A stretch of 64,000 nt of DNA from Nitratidesulfovibrio sp. (GCF_040373385.1 NZ_JBDXXH010000007.1:161392-225391); one strand, 5' to 3'. Positions 26,760 to 36,449 are shown, counted from the stretch's first letter. Made by a program: numbers and translations. The notes: a model not told the origin generated them from the letters alone.

Positions 26760-26811
26760 GGGGTTCTCCTTGGTACGGGTGGGGCGGCGGGTGCCGCCAT
26801 GCTTCCGGTAT

Positions 26812-26852
26812 GCCCCCTGCCACTGACAGCCCTGCGTCAGCAGGCAGGGGGC
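26812..26852. repeat. hairpin in divergent promoter region
   Basis: Arms GCCCCCTGCC (26812-26821) and GGCAGGGGGC (26843-26852), continued inward by CTGAC/GTCAG after a small bulge. No T tract. It lies between two divergent starts, so an operator or a leader hairpin is more likely than a terminator. Confidence 0.5.
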
Positions 26853-26925
26853 TGTGGACAGGACGGTGTCAGCAGGGTGGGGCAGGGTGGGGGCGTTATC
26901 CACAACGTCAGCCCAGGAGTGCCCC

Positions 26926-27897
26926 ATGTTTGCCGTGTACTGCGAACACCCCGACGACAGGAATCCACTGTCCGCGCTGCGCACGGGCGAAATGCCCGCC
27001 CCCGTCATCCCCGAAGGCTGGGTGCGCGTGCGTGTCAGCCATGCCAGCCTGAACCGGCACGACATCTTCACCCTGCGCGGCATCACCGGGCAGGATACCC
27101 CCATTCCCTTTCCCATGATTCTCGGCAACGACGCGGCGGGCACCCTCGACGACGGCACCCCCGTGGTGCTCTACCCGCTGCTGACCGATGACGGGCGCTC
27201 CGGCGACGAGACGCTGGACCCCGGCTGGCACGTGCTGAGCGAAAGGGTGCCGGGCACCATGGCCGAATATGTGGCCGTGCCCGCGCGCAATGCACTGCCC
27301 CTGCCCGAGGGCCTTTCGCCCCTGCATGCCTCGGTGCTGGGTACGGCGTGGCTTACGGCCTACCGCATGCTGTTCGTGCGCTCCGGGTTGCGGCCGGGCC
27401 AGACCATGCTGGTGCAGGGGGCCACCGGCGGGGTGGCCACGGCGCTCATCCAGATGGGGCGCACGGCGGGCATGGAGGTGTGGGCCACCAGCCGGGGCCG
27501 CGACGGCATGGCGCTGGCGCTGCGCCTTGGCGCGCACCGGGTGTTCGCCGATGGCGCGGACCTGCCCCGCCCGGCGGACGCCGTGTTCGACAGCGCGGGC
27601 GCGGCCACCTGGGCGCATTCGCTGCGCTGGGTGCGGCGCGGTGGCACCGTGGTGACCATGGGCGTGACCACCGGGCACGAGGTGCGCATGGACCTCTTGC
27701 CGGTCATCGTGAACCAGATTGCCATCCGGGGCACCATCATGGGCACCCGCGACGAGATGCTGGACCTGATCAACTTCGTGGTGCGGCACGGCATCGTGCC
27801 GGAGATAGGCCGGGTGCTGCCCATGGAACGGGCGGCGGAAGCCTTCGCGGACATGTGCGAAGGGCGGGTGCGCGGCAAGATCGTGCTGACGCGATAG
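26926..27897 (+). CDS. zinc-independent MDR dehydrogenase (quinone oxidoreductase-like)
   Basis: 323 residues of the medium-chain dehydrogenase/reductase superfamily. The N-terminal GroES-like part has VSHASLNRHDIFTLRG and the LGNDAAGTLDDG segment. The nucleotide-binding part has GATGGVATALIQMGRTAGMEVWATSRG and the C-terminal motif FADMCEGRVRGKIVLT. The structural and catalytic Cys zinc ligands of alcohol dehydrogenases are not evident, so an NADPH-dependent quinone or enone reductase is more likely. The start ATG has AGGAG upstream. Divergent from the NTF2-like gene and convergent with the WYL regulator. Confidence 0.85.
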   Translation: MFAVYCEHPDDRNPLSALRTGEMPAPVIPEGWVRVRVSHASLNRHDIFTLRGITGQDTPIPFPMILGNDAAGTLDDGTPVVLYPLLTDDGRSGDETLDPGWHVLSERVPGTMAEYVAVPARNALPLPEGLSPLHASVLGTAWLTAYRMLFVRSGLRPGQTMLVQGATGGVATALIQMGRTAGMEVWATSRGRDGMALALRLGAHRVFADGADLPRPADAVFDSAGAATWAHSLRWVRRGGTVVTMGVTTGHEVRMDLLPVIVNQIAIRGTIMGTRDEMLDLINFVVRHGIVPEIGRVLPMERAAEAFADMCEGRVRGKIVLTR

Positions 27898-28013
27898 ACA
27901 GCACGGCGGGACGCGCGGGATATCTCGTTCCCCGGCACCTCGGGTGCGCCGAGCGGGTGGAGGCGGGGCGCCGCGGCGGTCACTCTGCCGCCCCCATGGG
28001 CTTCATGCTGTCG

Positions 28014-29099
28014 TCATGAATCGCCCGGCTTCTGCCGATGATGGCGCGCGGCGGCCTCTGCCCGTTCCGCCAGCATGGTGCGCAGGTGGGGCGGGGCCAG
28101 CACCGTGGCCAGCGGGCCGAAGGACAGCAGCCAGTGGGCCAGATGGTCCCAGTCCACGGCAGACAGGGTCAGGGTGATGGAGGAAGGGCCGTGCCCGGTG
28201 TGGCCGCTGTGCGCGCCATCCCCGTTTTCGGCAACGGATGCGCGGGGGACCGTGCCGCCCGCGTCCTCATCGGGCGCGCTGCCCCGTGCGCTGTCTTGTG
28301 CGCTATTCGGGTGATGTCCCGGCGCGTCGGCAACGCCCATCCACCATTCGCGCCACACGCGGTCCGCCGCATCGGGGTGGAAGCGCACCGTGGCCCGCAG
28401 TTCCGGGCGGGGCATGTGTTCGCGCACGTAGGCCCCCAGATTGAAATCCTCGCGCGGGGCAAGGTGTTGGTCCAGCACCACGGGGCGGTGCATGCGGTCG
28501 GTGCGGAAATCGCGCAGCGCCCCGCGCAGCCTGCACCACGCGATCAGGTGCCAGCGGCCCAGATAGCGCAGCAGTCCCAGCGGTTCCACCTCGCGCGGGG
28601 CGGCATGGGGCTTGCCGTGCCCCCGGTAGTCGAAACGCAGCGGCTGCCTGCGGGCCAGCGCCTTCTGGATCAGGGCAAGGTCTGCCCCGGGGGCGGATTC
28701 CGGGTCGGATGCCAGGGCGGTTGCGCCCATGGCCCGGCCAAGGCGCAGCAGGTCCTCGCGTCGGGCCGGGGGCAGCACGGTACGCACCTTCTGCAGGGCC
28801 GATTCCATGTGCGCGGACAGCGTGGGCGCGGCGGCCCGCTCCAGCAGCATGGCGCCGGTGGTCAGCGCCATGGCTTCGTCCTCGGTGAAGTTGACGGGGG
28901 GCAGCAGATAGCCACGCATGAGCGAATAGCCCACGCCTGCCTCGGCCAGCACCGGCACGCCCGCCTCGGCCAGGGCCTTCATGTCGCGGTAGATGGTGCG
29001 CAGGCTGAGGCCGAAGTGCCCGGCCATGTCGGCGGCGGTGGCGTAGCGGCGCGATTGCAGGAAAAGGATCAGCCCCAGCAGGCGGTCGGTCCGGTTCAT
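28014..29099 (-). CDS. YafY-type WYL-domain transcriptional regulator
   Basis: 361 residues. An N-terminal winged helix-turn-helix (RTDRLLGLILFLQSRRYATAADMAGHFGLSLRTIYRDMKAL) is followed by a WYL-type domain (about 145-245; RQPLRFDYRGHGK, LGLLRYLGRWHLIAWCRLRGALRDFRTDRM). The C-terminal extension carries an acidic/Gly insert of about 45 residues (HHPNSAQDSARGSAPDEDA) not typical of the family. WYL regulators bind nucleic acid or nucleotide ligands. Its target is not evident; the adjacent dehydrogenase and hypF are candidates only by position. GGAG lies before the start. Confidence 0.85.
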   Translation of the reverse strand: MNRTDRLLGLILFLQSRRYATAADMAGHFGLSLRTIYRDMKALAEAGVPVLAEAGVGYSLMRGYLLPPVNFTEDEAMALTTGAMLLERAAAPTLSAHMESALQKVRTVLPPARREDLLRLGRAMGATALASDPESAPGADLALIQKALARRQPLRFDYRGHGKPHAAPREVEPLGLLRYLGRWHLIAWCRLRGALRDFRTDRMHRPVVLDQHLAPREDFNLGAYVREHMPRPELRATVRFHPDAADRVWREWWMGVADAPGHHPNSAQDSARGSAPDEDAGGTVPRASVAENGDGAHSGHTGHGPSSITLTLSAVDWDHLAHWLLSFGPLATVLAPPHLRTMLAERAEAAARHHRQKPGDS

Positions 29100-29181
29100 G
29101 GCGTCTCCGGCGGGTGGGCCGTGGCGTGGGAGGGTTCCGACCGGTGGGCCGGTCGATGTCGCTGGCGGAAATCCGGCGCGG

Positions 29182-31701
29182 TTATCCCTGCCCGGCCAGC
29201 ACCCGGCGGGCCCAGGCGGCCTGCCCCAGCGAGATGCACCCGTCGCCGGGGGGCAGTTCCGCGTGGGTCAGCACGGTCAGCCCGCGCGCGGCAAGGGCCT
29301 GCGGCAGGTGCACGGACAGGGTGAGGTTCTGCATGGCCCCGCCGGACAGGGCCACCACGGGCACGTTCATCACCCCGGCCACGGCGGCGGCCATGTCGGC
29401 CAGGCCCGCCACCAGCCCGGCGTGGAAGCGGCGCGCCACCTCTCCGGGCGGGGTGCCGCGCGCCCAGTCGTCGTGCACGGCGCGGAACAGCGCATGCGTG
29501 TCGAGCACCAGCGTTTCGCTGCCGTCCCGTGCGCCGCGCAGGGGGCAGGGGTAGGCGTGGGTGAAGAAGGCGTCGTGACTGTCGCCATGCGGGGTGATGG
29601 CATCCTGCGCGTGTTCCAGCCGGATGGCCGCCTGCCCCTCGTAGGTAACGGTGTCGCACAGGCCCAGCAGGGCGGACACGGCGTCGAACAGCCGTCCGCA
29701 ACTGGACGTGAGCGGGGTGTTGATTCCACGTTCCAGCAGGCGCGGCAGAAAGGCGGCGGCTTGGGCGTGGCGGGGCAGCCACGGCCACGGGCGCGCGCCG
29801 TCCGTGGCGGGTTCGCGCAGGCCCAGTTGCCACAGCAGCCCCTGCGCGATGCGCCACGGCTCGCGGATGGCGGCCTCGCCCCCCGGCAGGGGGATGCGGG
29901 CCAGCCGTCCCAGCCGCTGGTGGTCCAGCGCCACATTGTCCACGTACAACAGTTCGCCGCCCCACACCGTGCCGTCGTCGCCGTGGCCGGTGCCGTCCAG
30001 CGCCAGCCCCAGGGCCGGGCCGTCGTGCCGGTTTTCGGCCAGCACGGCGTGGATGTGCGCGAAGTGGTGTTGCAGGGTCAGCACGGGCAGGCCGCTCTGT
30101 TCCGCCTCAGCCGTGGTCATGTAGTCGGGGTGCAGGTCGCGCACCACGGCCTGCGGGGTCACTTGCAGGATGCGCGGCAGGTGCGCGGCGATTTCGCGGT
30201 GAAAGCCCAGGGTTTCCAGGTTGTGCATGTCGCCGATGTGCTGGCTGACGAAGGCCTTGTCGCCCCGGGTGACGCACAGGGTGTTCTTGAGTTCCGGCCC
30301 CATGGCCAGCACGCACGGGCCGTCGCCCGAAAGGAACACGGGCCGGGGGGTGAAGCCGCGCGCCCGGCGCAGGAACTGCGGCGCGCCGGTGACCGGGTTG
30401 ACCCGCGTCACCGAATCGTCGGTGCGGATCAGGATGTCCCGGTCGTGCAGCAGGAACACGTCGGCAATGCCGGGCAGACGCCGCAACGCCTCGCGGTTGC
30501 CGAGGCAGATGGGCTCGCCGCCCGCGTTGCCGGAGGTCATCACCAGCACGGGCACCCGGCCCTCCGGCAGCAGCGCGCCGTACAGGCGCAGCAGCACGTG
30601 GTGCAGGGGGGTGTAGGGCAGCATCACCCCCACGAAAGGGGTGTCTGGCGAAACCTGCGGAGAAATGGGGGGCAGGGCGCGGGTTGCGGCGTCGGTCGCG
30701 GAGAACGAACCGGGCGCGGCTGGTGATGCGCCGGGCATGCCGCCCGCCAGCCCGGCCAGCGCCCGGCACAGCACGATGGGCCGTTCGCGCCCGGCCAGCA
30801 GGGCCTCTTCTTCCGGAGCAACGTGCACGATGCGCCGGGCCGCATCCAGGTCCGGCACCATGATGGCCAACGGCTTGTGGGGCCGGTGCTTGCGGCGGCG
30901 CAGTTCGGCCACGGCGGCATCACTGGCCGCGTCGCAGGCCAGATGGAACCCGCCCAGCCCCTTCACGGCGGCAATGCGCCCGGCGGCCAGCGCCGTTGCC
31001 AGCGCCCGGATGGCCGGGGTGCCGGTGGGGCGGCCCGCGTCATGATCGTAGCCGGGTCCGGAGCCGGGCGAGGCAGGCGGGGCCGTGTCCGGCGTCGGGC
31101 CGTTGGGCGCGCCGTCCACGTACCACACGCGCGGACCGCACACCGGACAGGCGTTGGGCTGGGCGTGAAAGCGCCGGTCCAGCGGGTTTTCATACTCTGA
31201 CGCGCACTCCGGGCACAGCGGAAAGCAGGCCATGGAGGTCTTGTCGCGGTCGTAGGGAATGAACCGGGTGATGGTGTAGCGCGGCCCGCAGTTGGTGCAG
31301 TTGGTGAAGGGGTACAGGTGGCGGCGGTTGGCCGGGTCGGTCATGTCGGCCAGGCAGTCGTCGCAGGTGGCCACGTCGGCGCTGATGAGCACCTCGTGCC
31401 CGGCTCCTCCGTCACCGCTGGCAACTATCCGGAATCCGTCCTCGTTGTCCACCACGGCCATGTCCTCGTGCGTGCACGAGACCACCCGGGCCAGCGGCGG
31501 CAGCTTGTGGGCCAGGTCGTGCCCGAAGCCGTCAACTGATGCCGCAAGTCCTTGCACCTCTATGAACACCCCGGCGGCAGTGTTGCTGACCGTGCCGGTC
31601 AGCGCATGGTCGGCGGCGATGCGGTACACGAAGGGGCGAAACCCCACCCCCTGGACCTGCCCGGAGACGGTGAATTTGCGGCGCGCGAGATCGTCTGGCA
31701 T
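29182..31701 (-). CDS. hypF: carbamoyltransferase HypF, [NiFe]-hydrogenase maturation
   Basis: 839 residues; makes the thiocarbamate precursor of the cyanide ligands of [NiFe]-hydrogenases from carbamoyl phosphate and ATP, together with HypE. Domains in order: acylphosphatase-like (KFTVSGQVQGVGFRPFVYR), two zinc-finger pairs (CDDC, CTNCGPRY; CPEC, CPVCG), YrdC-like (AAVKGLGGFHLACDA, VMTSGNAGGEPI), and the Kae1/HypF C-terminal domain (QHHFAHIHAVLAE, LALDGTGHGDDGTVWGGELL, ALSGGAMQNL). Low-complexity inserts rich in Pro/Gly/Ala (near 200 and 325) lengthen it slightly. It stands alone; no other hyp gene is in the window. Its presence implies [NiFe]-hydrogenases, as expected in Desulfovibrio. Confidence 0.95.
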   Translation of the reverse strand: MPDDLARRKFTVSGQVQGVGFRPFVYRIAADHALTGTVSNTAAGVFIEVQGLAASVDGFGHDLAHKLPPLARVVSCTHEDMAVVDNEDGFRIVASGDGGAGHEVLISADVATCDDCLADMTDPANRRHLYPFTNCTNCGPRYTITRFIPYDRDKTSMACFPLCPECASEYENPLDRRFHAQPNACPVCGPRVWYVDGAPNGPTPDTAPPASPGSGPGYDHDAGRPTGTPAIRALATALAAGRIAAVKGLGGFHLACDAASDAAVAELRRRKHRPHKPLAIMVPDLDAARRIVHVAPEEEALLAGRERPIVLCRALAGLAGGMPGASPAAPGSFSATDAATRALPPISPQVSPDTPFVGVMLPYTPLHHVLLRLYGALLPEGRVPVLVMTSGNAGGEPICLGNREALRRLPGIADVFLLHDRDILIRTDDSVTRVNPVTGAPQFLRRARGFTPRPVFLSGDGPCVLAMGPELKNTLCVTRGDKAFVSQHIGDMHNLETLGFHREIAAHLPRILQVTPQAVVRDLHPDYMTTAEAEQSGLPVLTLQHHFAHIHAVLAENRHDGPALGLALDGTGHGDDGTVWGGELLYVDNVALDHQRLGRLARIPLPGGEAAIREPWRIAQGLLWQLGLREPATDGARPWPWLPRHAQAAAFLPRLLERGINTPLTSSCGRLFDAVSALLGLCDTVTYEGQAAIRLEHAQDAITPHGDSHDAFFTHAYPCPLRGARDGSETLVLDTHALFRAVHDDWARGTPPGEVARRFHAGLVAGLADMAAAVAGVMNVPVVALSGGAMQNLTLSVHLPQALAARGLTVLTHAELPPGDGCISLGQAAWARRVLAGQG

Positions 31702-32145
31702 GCGGCGACCATAGCGGAAGACCAGCAGCGTGAAAAGGCATGCGGCGGGGACGCAGGGCGCGAACGTGAAGCCGTCGCGCCGCTGTCGGCGGCAGGGCCA
31801 TGCGCCTACCGCCTCTTTCTTTTGTCGACGCCCGCAGCCGTTGCGGTGCGCGCCTTTACGAACCGGTTGTCATGAATGCGGTGCTCTTATAAAGTGCCGC
31901 AACGGTCGCGCCGCGTCGGGTGAGTCCGGTCGCCTTGCGTCAGCGGTCAGGGCAACTCCGGGGGGCCGCGGCGCGACCGGTACGCGACCGTCCACATCTG
32001 GTCGCCGTGCCGCTGTTCGCGCGCGCAGTCGGGGTATTTTCCTTGTACAGCACGCGTAGGTCGGCTAGATAAAAAGATTCCCACTGCATTCCGCCGCCGG
32101 GTACAGGCGGGGAATTGCACAATCAATCCGCTTCAAGGAGGAGCC
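31702..32145. other. divergent region between hypF and the XRE-cupin gene
   Basis: 444 bases without a gene. A weak promoter-like pair lies at 32043-32071 on the plus strand (TTGTAC, 17-base spacer, TAGATA), some 75 bp before the XRE-cupin start. No strong operator symmetry was noticed. Confidence 0.35.
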
Positions 32146-32712
32146 ATGGGCGCTGACAAGCTTGGCGCGCGCGTGCGCAAGTACAGGGAAGACCGCAGCC
32201 TGAGCCGCGAGGAACTCGCGGACGCCGCCGGTCTCAAGACGGAATTCATCGCCGCCCTCGAGGACGACAACCTGTATCCGTCCATCGGGCCGCTACAGAA
32301 GCTGGCCCGCGCCCTGAACGTACGCCTTGGCACCTTCATGGACGACGCGGTGAGCCGCGACCCCATCGTGAGCCGCCAGGGCGACCGCGAGGCGGATCTG
32401 ACCATGCAGAAGGCGCGCAACAAGTGTGCGGCCTTCCGCTTCCACTCGCTGGGCAAGGGCAAGAGCGACCGGAACATGGAGCCGTTCTTCATCGAGATCT
32501 GTCCGGAACCCGTGGAGGACCGCAAGCTGTCCTCGCATCAGGGCGAGGAGTTCATCCTGGTGAACAAGGGTTCCATTCGCGTGGTGTACGGCAAGGAAGA
32601 GCACGTGCTCGAACCGGGCGACAGCATCTACTACAACTCCATCGTGCCCCACTATGTGGGTGCCGAAGGGGACACCCCGGCCGAGATCTACGCCGTCATC
32701 TACTACCCTTAG
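32146..32712 (+). CDS. XRE-family regulator with C-terminal cupin
   Basis: 188 residues. An N-terminal helix-turn-helix (about 8-62; GARVRKYREDRSLSREELADAAGLKTEFIAALEDDNLYPSIGPLQKLARAL) is followed by a cupin barrel (about 110-185; SSHQGEEFILVNKGSIRVVYGKEEHVLEPGDSIYYNSIVPHYV). This layout is typical of small regulators that sense a metabolite through the cupin. AAGGAGGAG lies upstream. The acyl-CoA ligase gene 87 bp downstream is probably co-transcribed and the likely physiological link, for example sensing of a fatty or aromatic acid or its CoA ester. Confidence 0.9.
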   Translation: MGADKLGARVRKYREDRSLSREELADAAGLKTEFIAALEDDNLYPSIGPLQKLARALNVRLGTFMDDAVSRDPIVSRQGDREADLTMQKARNKCAAFRFHSLGKGKSDRNMEPFFIEICPEPVEDRKLSSHQGEEFILVNKGSIRVVYGKEEHVLEPGDSIYYNSIVPHYVGAEGDTPAEIYAVIYYP

Positions 32713-32799
32713 GCGGCACCGCCGCGCGCTTGCGGGATGCCGGGCGCAAAAGCCCACCCCGAGACGGCGCGCAATCCCCAAGACAGGAGTGGAAGGGGC

Positions 32800-34452
32800 A
32801 TGGACGAATTCGCAGTGCGCGAACGGACCCTTGGCCAGATACTGGACGAGACCGTCGCCAAATATCCGGACAACGACGCGGTCATCTACGTGGACCGCGA
32901 CTACAGGCAGACCTACCGGCAGTTCGCGGAAGTTGTGGACGACCTGGCCAAGGGGCTGATGGCCCTTGGCGTGCAGCATGGCGAAAAGGTGGCCGTGTGG
33001 GCCACCAACGTGCCCTACTGGGTGGCGTTGCAGTTCGCCACGGCCAAGATGGGCGCCATCCTGCTCACGGTGAACACCAACTACCGCGAGCACGAGATAC
33101 GCTACCTGCTCAGCCAGTCGGAGTGCGAGAACCTGTTCATCATCGACGGGTTCCGCGACCACGACTACGTGCAGACCATCTACGACATGATCCCCGAACT
33201 GAAGACGCAGACGCGCGGGCAGTTGCGCTGCCCCTCGCTGCCGCACCTGAAGCGGGTCATGTTCCTTGGCGCGGAAAAGCACCGGGGCATGTATTCCGTG
33301 CCGGAGATCATGAGCATGTCGGCCATGGTTTCGGACGAGGAATACGCCGAGCGCCAGCGGGCCCTTTCCCCCCACGACGTGGTGAACATGCAGTACACCT
33401 CGGGCACCACCGGGTTTCCCAAGGGGGTCATGCTCACCCACGTGAACATCGGCAACAACGGGTACTGGATCGGCAAGAACCAGCACTTCACCGAAAAGGA
33501 CCGCGTGTGCCTGCCGGTGCCGCTGTTCCACTGCTTCGGCTGCGTGCTGGGGGTATTGGCCGCCATCAACCACGGGTCCGCGCTGGTGATCCTGGAAAGC
33601 TTCAGCCCCATGCACGTCATGGCATCCGTGGACCAGGAAAAGTGCACCGCCCTGTACGGGGTGCCCACCATGTTCCTGGCCGTGCTGGAGCACAAGCTGT
33701 TCGACCGGTTCGACTTCAGCTCCTTGCGCACCGGCATCATGGCCGGTTCGGTCTGCCCGGAACCGCTGATGCGCCGGGTGGTCGAAAAGATGTACATGCG
33801 CGAGATCACCATCTGCTACGGCCTGACCGAAGGTTCGCCGGTGATGACCCAGAGCCTGGTCACCGACCCCTTCGAGCGCCGCGTGCAGACCGTGGGCCGG
33901 GCCATGCCGTGCATCGAGGTGCGCATCGTGGACCCGGAAACCAACGAGGAAGTCCCGCGCGGCACCCAGGGCGAGGTGGTCTGCCGGGGCTACAACGTGA
34001 TGAAGGGCTACTACAACATGCCCGAAGCCACGGCTGCCGCCATCGACACCGAGGGCTGGCTGCATTCCGGCGACCTTGGGGTCATGGACGATGACGGCTA
34101 TGTGGTCATCACGGGCCGCATCAAGGACATGATCATCCGGGGCGGCGAGAACATCTACCCCCGCGAGATCGAGGAATTCCTGTACGGCATGGACGGGGTG
34201 CAGGACGTGCAGGTGGTGGGCGTGGCCAGCCGCAAGTACGGCGAGGAAGTGGGGGCGTTCATCATTCCCAAGCCCGGCGTGGAACTGGCGCCCGAAGACG
34301 TGCGAGACCACTGCCGTGGCCGCATTGCCTGGCACAAGGTGCCGCGCTACATCAGCTTCATCGACGCCTACCCCATGACCGCCAGCGGCAAGATCCAGAA
34401 GTTCAAGCTGCGCGAGATGGCGGCGGAGCTGTTTCCCGACGCCATGAAATAG
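32800..34452 (+). CDS. AMP-binding acyl-CoA synthetase (FadD-like)
   Basis: 550 residues of the ANL superfamily: carboxylic acid plus ATP and CoA giving acyl-CoA through an acyl-adenylate. Motifs are YTSGTTGFPKGVMLTH (near 198), YGLTEGSPV, SGDLGVMDDDGYVVITGRIKDMIIRGGENIYPREIE (near 420-460), and the C-terminal catalytic Lys in SGKIQKFKLRE. Similar proteins act on medium- or long-chain fatty acids; the exact acid is unknown. The start was set at MDEFAVRER because GGAAGGGG lies just before it. It follows the XRE-cupin regulator and is closed by a good terminator. Confidence 0.92.
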   Translation: MDEFAVRERTLGQILDETVAKYPDNDAVIYVDRDYRQTYRQFAEVVDDLAKGLMALGVQHGEKVAVWATNVPYWVALQFATAKMGAILLTVNTNYREHEIRYLLSQSECENLFIIDGFRDHDYVQTIYDMIPELKTQTRGQLRCPSLPHLKRVMFLGAEKHRGMYSVPEIMSMSAMVSDEEYAERQRALSPHDVVNMQYTSGTTGFPKGVMLTHVNIGNNGYWIGKNQHFTEKDRVCLPVPLFHCFGCVLGVLAAINHGSALVILESFSPMHVMASVDQEKCTALYGVPTMFLAVLEHKLFDRFDFSSLRTGIMAGSVCPEPLMRRVVEKMYMREITICYGLTEGSPVMTQSLVTDPFERRVQTVGRAMPCIEVRIVDPETNEEVPRGTQGEVVCRGYNVMKGYYNMPEATAAAIDTEGWLHSGDLGVMDDDGYVVITGRIKDMIIRGGENIYPREIEEFLYGMDGVQDVQVVGVASRKYGEEVGAFIIPKPGVELAPEDVRDHCRGRIAWHKVPRYISFIDAYPMTASGKIQKFKLREMAAELFPDAMK

Positions 34453-34553
34453 CACTCGAATGGTCTTTTCGTCCGTTGGCTGCCCGGTGCAATCGGGTGA
34501 GCGGCGAACGGGAAGGGCCACATCCTGTTGCCCGACGATCTGACTGACGACAG

Positions 34554-34585
34554 CGCCCCCGAAGTCCAGGCTTCGGGGGCGTTTT
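34554..34585 (+). terminator. intrinsic terminator after the acyl-CoA synthetase
   Basis: 11-bp perfect arms (34554-34564 with 34571-34581), six-base loop, then TTTT. Good match to a rho-independent terminator on the plus strand. Confidence 0.85.
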
Positions 34586-34735
34586 GCGTGCGGCTTGATT
34601 TCCGGTGCGGTTCCGCGCAGACTGAAAGAAACGGAAAGTTTGCCCTGTGGAGGGGGCCTGCCCGTGCGCGTGGGATGGACCCCGTGCACCGGCATGGCGG
34701 GTACATGGAATGTCACGGAGCATGAAGGAAGCCGC

Positions 34736-36214
34736 ATGTCGCTGGAAGCGGATGTCCTCATCGCCGGAGCCGGGTTTGCCGGTCTGCGCGCCGCCATCGC
34801 CGCCGCCGTTTCGGGGCGCGGCCTGCGCGTCATCGTGCTGGCCCCGCACGAAGGGCCGGGCGGGTCGTCCTTTGCGGGGCATGCGGGCTCGCTGGGCGTG
34901 CTGGCCCCTGCCGACGACGAGGAGCGCGAAGCTCTTCTGGAGCGCGCCCTGAGTATCGCGCAACCCGGCACGGCGGACCCGGCACTGGTGCGCCTGCTGC
35001 TGGAACAGGGCGAGCCGCGCCTGCGCGAACTGGAGCAGTGGGGCGTGCCGCTGGCCACCGGACCGGGGGGCACCCGGTTGCGCCGCAGTGCCTGTTTTTT
35101 TCCGGAAATGGCCGTGGCCGCCGTGATTCCCGACTGCGCCGCCGCCCACGCGGCCGTGCTGCGCGTGGCCGTGGCGGCGGGGGTAGAGGTGTTGCCGGGC
35201 TTCACCCTGGCCGCGCTGGGCGTGGAGGGCGGCTCACCCGGCAGTGCGCTGTGCCTGGACCCGGTCGGCAACGTGCTGCCGGTGCGCGCCCGGTCCGTGG
35301 TGCTGGCCGTGGGCGGACCTGCCTCGCTCTTCACCAACGATGCTTCCGGCCCGGGGCAGACCGGCACCGGGCTGGGCCTTGCCCGGGACTGCGGCGCCCG
35401 TACCGGCAATGCCTCGTTCCTCCAGTTCCTGTGGTACGAGGGCGGGCAACCTTTCCCCTTCCTGCCCCAACGGGCGCACGAACTGGAAGTGGCCGGACCG
35501 GACGGCGTGCCTGCCGCCCTGCCGCGCCAACTGCGCCATCACGTGGCCAGCCGGGCCACCCATGCCCCGTGGGGCTGGGGCCTGCCCGACGCCGCGCTGG
35601 ACGCCTACCTGCTGGCCCGCATGACCCCGGCGGGGGTGGTGCCGGTGCGCTACCATGGCGAGCGCGAGCCGCGCCTGCTGTCGCTCATGGCCCAGGCTGG
35701 CAACGGCGGGGCGCTCATCGACGCGGACGGGCGCACCTCGGTGGCGGGCCTGTTCGCCTGCGGCGAATGCGCCACCGGCATGCACGGGGCCAACCGCATC
35801 GGCGGTGCCATGGTGCTGGCCGCCCAGGTCTTCGGGCACCGGGCGGGCATCGCGGCGGCCCTGCACGCCCATTCCGCGCTGCTGCCCCCGCCTCCCACCG
35901 CGCCCGAAGCGCCGGAACACCAGTCCGCGCGCCACCCCCTGCGCCTGCGCGAAGCCATGCAGCGCAACTGTCTGCCGGGCATCCCCGGCGAGGCCCTGCA
36001 TGCGGCGCGCCCCGGCTTTGGGGGGCCTGCCGGTTCCGAGCGGCAGCGGCAGGAACTGGAGCTGTTCGTGGAACGACTGAAGGCGTTGTTGCTGCTGCCC
36101 GCCGTGGATCTGCTGGACCGTGCCCGGGTCATTTCCTGCCTGACTGTGGCCGAGCACCGCCTGCGTCGTCTGCGCGCGGAATGCGAGGCCGTTGCGCCAG
36201 CCCCTGTGGCCTGA
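34736..36214 (+). CDS. FAD-dependent oxidoreductase of the succinate dehydrogenase / L-aspartate oxidase family
   Basis: 492 residues. The dinucleotide fold begins at once (DVLIAGAGFAGLRAAIAAAVSG, residues 6-27). Typical family elements follow: GGSSFAGHAGSLGVL, VVLAVGGPASLFTNDASGPGQTGTGLGLARDCGA, and the C-terminal GLFACGECATGMHGANRIGGAMVLAAQVFGHRAG. The last motif is NadB/SdhA-like. The active-site Arg/His set of L-aspartate oxidase is not obvious, and the substrate-binding region is Leu/Ala/Pro-rich and shorter, so true NadB function is doubtful. AAGGA lies before the ATG. No iron-sulfur or cytochrome subunit is adjacent, so the electron acceptor is unknown. Confidence 0.8.
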   Translation: MSLEADVLIAGAGFAGLRAAIAAAVSGRGLRVIVLAPHEGPGGSSFAGHAGSLGVLAPADDEEREALLERALSIAQPGTADPALVRLLLEQGEPRLRELEQWGVPLATGPGGTRLRRSACFFPEMAVAAVIPDCAAAHAAVLRVAVAAGVEVLPGFTLAALGVEGGSPGSALCLDPVGNVLPVRARSVVLAVGGPASLFTNDASGPGQTGTGLGLARDCGARTGNASFLQFLWYEGGQPFPFLPQRAHELEVAGPDGVPAALPRQLRHHVASRATHAPWGWGLPDAALDAYLLARMTPAGVVPVRYHGEREPRLLSLMAQAGNGGALIDADGRTSVAGLFACGECATGMHGANRIGGAMVLAAQVFGHRAGIAAALHAHSALLPPPPTAPEAPEHQSARHPLRLREAMQRNCLPGIPGEALHAARPGFGGPAGSERQRQELELFVERLKALLLLPAVDLLDRARVISCLTVAEHRLRRLRAECEAVAPAPVA

Positions 36215-36449
36215 GCCGCGTCCACACGCTTCTTGCGTGTCCGTGACGTCACGCGCCCACACCGTCCCCGCATTGATCACACACCGCCCGCGCCATGCAG
36301 CTGCTGATGGAGTGCGGGAGCGCGCTTTCGCACGCAGTGCGGTAGCGCACGGACCCGGCGGGAGAAAACGGGGCGGCCCTGCCTCGTCACCACTGTGCGC
36401 GCATCGGGCCTGGGCCGGGCGTTCCTGATTTGACCGAGTGCTGTTGTGC

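Noticed and set aside
31702-32145. Possible tRNA or riboswitch before the XRE-cupin gene
   Set aside because: No cloverleaf or known riboswitch core could be drawn by eye.
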